Source of the DNA: an uncultured Bellilinea sp.
GTDB lineage: Bacteria > Chloroflexota > Anaerolineae > Anaerolineales > Anaerolineaceae
Length of the DNA stretch: 64,000 nucleotides
Reading direction: 5' to 3'
NCBI GenBank assembly: GCA_938040735.1
Contig: CALHYE010000009.1
Location: 58,299 to 122,298 of the forward strand
Part shown: positions 60,622-64,000 of the stretch, piece after piece
How positions within the stretch are numbered: the stretch's first letter is position 1
Layout: each line of letters begins with the position of its first letter
Translations under genes and position numbers: made by a program
The notes under the pieces: generated by a model
Told to the model about the DNA's origin: nothing
Database searches by the model: none
Seen by the model: the letters and a program-made list of their open reading frames with translations, nothing else

Positions 60622-61101
60622 CTAGGTGATGTCGTTAAAGTCGGTCAGATTCAGGATTCTACTTTTGCCTTGAGAATCATAAATTCTCAGGGCTTCAATT
60701 TCATGCGAAGTCTGCAGGCAAAGGATCAGTTTGGCTTTCATACCCTCTCTGTAGCCATCCCATTGGTTGTTCACCAGCCGATAGAAACCCTGTCGCTCTG
60801 ATCTTCTCCACGTGTCGATCAGGAAATCCACTCGATCAACGATCATTAAAGACTGAGATTGACTTTGTTGAATCAATAAGTTTCTGAATTTTTCAGGGTC
60901 GAAACAGTCAATATTTTCGCTCAGCTCCGGGAATTGAATGAATAAATCTAGTAGATCCAGATATTTTCCACCCAGATGGTTACAGATTTTTTGGCTGAAA
61001 GTGGTTAGGGCTGGAGCCATCATTGGAGCAGTATGAATAATAATGGCGCGATAGCGTTCTTGCTCCAACCCTCTTAAGTAATCAAAAACATCAATGGGCA
61101 T
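60622..61101 (-). CDS. Small BREX operon protein, BrxF-like fold without P-loop
   Basis: The start at ATG 61101 gives 159 residues; GAGGGATAGG overlaps the stop of the upstream gene. The layout resembles a single small ATPase domain: an N-terminal RYRAIIIHTAPMMA where a P-loop would stand, a Walker-B-like SLMIVDRVDFLIDTW near 90, and AKLILCLQTSHE near 132. No GxxGK[ST] is present, so nucleotide binding through a P-loop is unlikely. BrxF of type 3 BREX is a small P-loop protein of similar size and the closest idea I have, with low certainty. It comes just before the large ATPase, as BrxF does before BrxC. Confidence 0.5.
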   Translation of the reverse strand: MPIDVFDYLRGLEQERYRAIIIHTAPMMAPALTTFSQKICNHLGGKYLDLLDLFIQFPELSENIDCFDPEKFRNLLIQQSQSQSLMIVDRVDFLIDTWRRSERQGFYRLVNNQWDGYREGMKAKLILCLQTSHEIEALRIYDSQGKSRILNLTDFNDIT

Positions 61102-61102
61102 C

Positions 61103-61915
61103 CTATCCCTCGTAGATTTTATGAAGAACAAATTCTGGCGTCAGGTCATCGGTGAACCGTACCTGGTCCAAGTTGGCTAATTGCTCCAAACGCACCAGGC
61201 CGGCATTATGTAAACCCCCTAATTGCGATCTGACCTGGTATTCGGATAGAAGCAACACCCTCCCTGGGCTATTTTCAGCATGGCAAACCTCCTCAATACT
61301 CAGCGCTGAAGAGCCAGGAAAATGTTGTTCTCTGAAATGCGCCAGGCAAAACAAAAAAGCCAGAGCAGGAACGTCCACCGGTTTGGATTTAATAAAATTA
61401 CCTGTTCCTTTTGCAGCAAAGATCTCTAAATGAGACAGCTCGCTGCGTGTGTAAGCAGCAAAAACCGCTCCGACCTCTTTGGGTAATTTTTCGGAAATCG
61501 TTCTTTCTGAAAAATGGATAGCCAGATCGGGAAAATAGTGATCGGCAACTTGGTTAATTGAAAATTGATCTTGAGAAAATAATACGGTATTGATGATTCG
61601 ATGCCAAACGACATATTCAGGATTACTGGATACCAGATAGTGAATCATCCATAACGTATCAAGCCGATCAAAATAGGGGTCGAATTGGATGACAGCCTTT
61701 CCAAATGGCGTCAGCAGAGTTGCTCGTGGTAACACAAGTCCAAAACCAGTCATCATGCTAGTCAAATTTTCAACCTGTTTATAGGGGATACCCAAGCCAG
61801 CAACAATTTCCTGTCGAGGGATTTTCCTCCGACTTTCTTGGGAATGCAGGAATTGTAAAATCCTTGTTATTTGATCAAAACGTGGGCGATAACCGTTGGT
61901 AAATTGTAGTTTCAT
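61103..61915 (-). CDS. DUF4007-family protein, first gene of the BREX-like operon
   Basis: A 270-residue protein. It begins with a winged-helix-like region (IPRQEIVAGLGIPYKQVENL) and then the DUF4007 hallmark, DPYFDRLDTLWMIHYLVSSN near residue 78. A helical C-terminal half contains ALAFLFCLAHFREQHFPG and a further HTH-like LLLSEYQVRSQLGGLHNAGL. DUF4007 proteins are known near DNA-phosphorothioation (Dnd-type) and some BREX loci, with no settled function. The gene is clearly AT-richer than the middle of the operon. The following small gene starts 2 bp after its stop. The family call is from memory of the motif. Confidence 0.65.
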   Translation of the reverse strand: MKLQFTNGYRPRFDQITRILQFLHSQESRRKIPRQEIVAGLGIPYKQVENLTSMMTGFGLVLPRATLLTPFGKAVIQFDPYFDRLDTLWMIHYLVSSNPEYVVWHRIINTVLFSQDQFSINQVADHYFPDLAIHFSERTISEKLPKEVGAVFAAYTRSELSHLEIFAAKGTGNFIKSKPVDVPALAFLFCLAHFREQHFPGSSALSIEEVCHAENSPGRVLLLSEYQVRSQLGGLHNAGLVRLEQLANLDQVRFTDDLTPEFVLHKIYEG

Positions 61916-61959
61916 ATATTTATTCCCAAAGATCAGGGCTTGGGTTGGAATTTATTCTC

Positions 61960-62122
61960 TTAATCTTTTACCCAATTCTGTATTTTTTTCTTTCCGAAAC
62001 CGCCAAGGCTTACCTTACTTAGATCCCAGCAATTGTGAATCTTGAACCAACTTATACACCGTCGATAACGGGATCCGTAAATACTCAGCCGCTTCCTAAG
62101 CGGTTAGGAATTCGGACTGCAT
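61960..62122 (-). pseudogene. Decayed excisionase-type HTH (MerR/HTH_17) gene
   Basis: From ATG 62122, with GAGGAGGG six bases upstream, the frame reads MQSEFLTA, a TAG, then EAAEYLRIPLSTVYKLVQDS, a classic HTH_17 DNA-binding helix pair. A TAA follows, then GKPWRFRKE and, one frame over, KIQNWVKD, the usual end of such proteins. Two stops and one frameshift in about 55 codons show it is dead. Such proteins are excisionases or small regulators of mobile elements. Confidence 0.75.
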
Positions 62123-62328
62123 GAATCCCTCCTCAGTGTTTGTTTAAGCGCAATTTCTGGAATTGATTATATCATCCAAGGAAAAAGGGGATTAAAAGAA
62201 CACCCACGAACCATTAATGCATTAATAAATCTCTTTAGACCCTGCTTTCAACAGAGGAGATTGACAAAAGAGAGGTCTTCTTCGGTACACTTTGTTCACC
62301 AACACTCTAATAACTGGAGAAGACCAAA
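62123..62328. other. Short intergenic stretch, nothing recognised
   Basis: AT-rich sequence between two decayed genes. GGAGAAG near its right end belongs to the ISAs1 remnant. I see no RNA gene, attachment site or repeat I can support. Confidence 0.4.
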
Positions 62329-62570
62329 ATGGATTATATCAATCTTGCGGTGCAGGAAGAGGTGAATGAGCATGGATTGATCTTTTATGTGGATAGTCTG
62401 TATACCTATTTCGAATAGGCGAGCAATACGCACAAGGCAAAGGGAAAGGACTACCTGTTGATGATAATGTTGGTGATGCTGCTGGCGAAGTTGGGAGGCG
62501 AAGATCAACCGAGTGGAATAGCGGAGTGGGTGAATCATCGGGTATAACAATTTTATGAGATGAAGGTCAT
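62329..62570 (+). pseudogene. Remnant of ISAs1-family transposase N-terminus
   Basis: From ATG 62329 the frame carries HKAKGKDYLLMIMLVMLLAK followed by LGGEDQPSGIAEWVNHR, the DDE_Tnp_1-associated region that begins ISAs1-type transposases. A TAG at 62416 and a TAA near 62545 interrupt it, and the catalytic DDE core is missing. After QFYEMKV the homology ends and a toxin fragment begins in another frame. Confidence 0.75.
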
Positions 62571-62855
62571 ATCCAAGAAGAACTCCAAGTTCATCACCTC
62601 ATCGAACAGAGATTTGATTCCGCGCTGGGTCAGTCTCCATCACAGGCTCGCCAATGGTTGAGTGTCGCGGTCACTCCGGAAGAACATCAGGTGTTTACTA
62701 ATGCATGGAGAAATGCTATTGGATACATTAATTCCAGTAATCCAATAAATACCACAACTGTTACTAAAGAGTATGTCTGGTTGGTGACTCAAGATATATA
62801 CTCCAGATATCCATCGTTATTAGAAGCAGCCAGGCAAACTATCTTCGGACAATAG
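62559..62855 (+). pseudogene. C-terminal fragment of a polymorphic toxin (VHHL nuclease-like tail)
   Basis: Reading upstream of the track ORF in the same frame, without a start codon, gives EELQVHHLIEQRFDSALG, then PEEHQVFTNAWRNAIGY and SRYPSLLEAAR near the stop. This pattern is like the C-terminal nuclease tails of RHS/contact-dependent toxins, in which a His-His pair is catalytic. There is no N-terminal delivery part. A TGA and the transposase remnant precede it. The downstream gene starts 10 bp later, as an immunity gene would. Confidence 0.5.
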
Positions 62856-62865
62856 GAGGCCAGAA

Positions 62866-63697
62866 ATGGAAATCTGGCACAGGGTTACTTTCAACGCAAC
62901 CTTAAAGCCAATTTTCTTAGAAACCATTAAGGATATGAAATTAAGCTATAAAACCTTACAGCTGCCTGGCGATGGAGGATCATTGGTTTTCCTCGATATC
63001 TCCGAGACTAATTCGAATTGGCCAGCAGTATCCAGATTAATTTCCTCTTTAGGAGCAGCCGATTTACAAGAAACCTTTTCCTCAGAGGAAGAAATCCGCT
63101 CCGCCGCATGGCTTCGCATGATCTGTGTCTTTGAGCAAGGGATATCCGCAGCCCAAAATGACCTGGCCCTTCAATCAACCGGATCGGGAACTGCTCTGCC
63201 CCAAGTGTGCCATCTATCGCCAAATTGCCCCCATGCACATCGCCAAAGAGCCTCATCTTGGAAGAAAAGCCTTCATGACCACCATTTGGACCCATGAGAT
63301 TTTTTGTATCCCAGCAGTCCTTCAAGGTCTGCAAGAAATTCAGGCCACGGGATACGAAGATTGGGACGTGATCCTTCACAAGACCGGACAGGTTTCTCAG
63401 CGGGTACGCCAGTTGTTCATCCCAACCGTAGCCCGCCCGGGAGCCTTGTTGGATAAAGAACATCCAAGGACGGTCTGTCCCCAATGTGGTACGGTAAAAC
63501 ATGAAGCGCACATGCAGGGCGTGCTGCCAATCAAAAGAGATGCCCTGCTTCCAAACACCGATTTCATGCTGACCCATGAATGGTTCGGCTCAGGCTATTT
63601 TGCCTGGCGGGAGATTATCGTCTCCAATCGGATTGCACAACTGGTTCTTGACAAAGGCTGGCAAGGCATCCGCTTCAAAGTAGTGGCAGTGGTATAA
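62866..63697 (+). pseudogene. Candidate immunity protein gene with a one-base frameshift
   Basis: Two overlapping ORFs form one gene of about 277 codons starting MEIWHRVTFN, with GGAGG before the ATG. At 63139-63141 a GGG run has one base too many: removing it joins LRMICVFEQG to YPQPKMTW and continues to the stop at 63697. The C-terminal half contains LLCPKCAI, TVCPQCGT (two zinc-finger-like CxxC pairs) and LTHEWFGSGYFAWREIIVSN. I recognise this as a recurrent family of unknown function near RHS-type loci. An immunity role is inferred from its place after the toxin tail. Confidence 0.6.
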
Positions 63698-63749
63698 GAC
63701 CGGAGGTGTTCAGAAAAGTGGCCCGTTCCTCCAATCGCATGATCCGTTG

Positions 63750-64000
63750 AGCGATCTATCAAAAACCGCCAGCGGCAGCACCTTAACAAGTTACGGCTTC
63801 ACCGGCGAGTGGCACGACCCCGTGGGTTGATCTACCTGCGTCCATCATGGCTGCAATCAGGGTTTCTTGGTAAGGGCGAATTGCGCTATACTACAGGTGA
63901 GTATTCCGTGCGCTACAAATTCACCGCCCAACGTGAGGAAGCCGCCTTGAGCCTGTACGACTACCGCGCCCGTTTCTACGACCCCCTGCTGGGACGCTTC
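63750..64000 (+). pseudogene. RHS-repeat core domain fragments, running off the window
   Basis: The stretch encodes two pieces of the RHS-associated core. LTSYGFTGEWHDPVG is followed by a missing base near 63823-63826 and then LIYLRPSWLQSG in another frame. The second piece, KFTAQREEAALSLYDYRARF followed by YDPLLGRF, reaches the end of the window. RHS proteins form the shell that carries C-terminal toxins. These are broken or recombined copies; a larger gene may continue beyond 64000. Confidence 0.75.

Noticed and set aside
60622-61915. A DNA phosphorothioation (Dnd) locus suggested by DUF4007
   Set aside because: No DndA/C/D/E or PAPS-reductase-like gene is present, and PglZ, PglX and BrxL identify a BREX-type locus.
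1-64000. CRISPR arrays, tRNA or rRNA genes
   Set aside because: No regularly spaced repeats and no recognisable tRNA or rRNA sequence were found on reading both strands; a tRNAscan or Infernal run could still find divergent RNAs.

Overview
The window is about 64 kb at roughly 50-55 % GC. It most likely comes from a member of the Chloroflexota, probably class Anaerolineae. This is an inference from gene content and fusions: FHA proteins next to a SEDS-PBP fusion, a heme O/heme A synthase fusion, an A2-type caa3 oxidase, a membrane protein ending in an HTH, and a CAP/LysM surface protein. No rRNA, tRNA or CRISPR array is visible.

Layout. At 1-5.3 kb lie a truncated peptide-binding protein, secG, a PHP-domain protein, a YbaK-type deacylase and the rtcB-archease pair. 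At 5.35-10.1 kb there is a plus-strand fhaA-fhaB-mtnP-ftsW/PBP operon; the PBP half of the last gene has lost every transpeptidase motif. At 10-16.2 kb are an epimerase, an HNH nuclease, an MBL hydrolase, an ABC exporter whose permease carries a SpoIIM-like half, lgt and a CDP-alcohol phosphatidyltransferase. At 16.3-23.6 kb come ftsK, an S1-domain protein, an unusual 7TM/HTH protein, a GNAT enzyme and purine nucleoside phosphorylase. At 23.7-32.3 kb are a diguanylate cyclase, threonine aldolase, rluD, lspA, thpR, rsfS (CTG start), a five-heme lipoprotein and a symporter with its small partner.

Respiration. From 43.3 down to 32.3 kb, minus-strand genes encode a cytochrome c, a NarX/NarL-like two-component pair, and a tightly packed caa3 oxidase operon: coxB (with an N-terminal receiver-like domain and a C-terminal cytochrome c), coxA, coxD, coxC, sco, a cupredoxin-like membrane protein, surf1 and ctaA-ctaB. 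The genes cover the catalytic subunits, copper delivery and heme A synthesis.

Defence island. From 46.5 to 61.9 kb one minus-strand operon encodes a non-canonical BREX-like system: DUF4007 protein, small BrxF-like protein, BrxC/PglY-like ATPase, PglX-like methyltransferase (one-base frameshift), a small PD-(D/E)XK-like protein, PglZ, a BrxL with an MIT-C-like tail instead of the Lon protease domain, and a tandem HARE-HTH/DUF4268 protein. I see no BrxA, BrxB or BrxP. The island is bounded by IS3 debris on the left and, on the right, by a decayed excisionase-like HTH, ISAs1 debris, a toxin tail with a frameshifted candidate immunity gene, and RHS-core fragments. This is the strongest candidate for a little-described system in the window.
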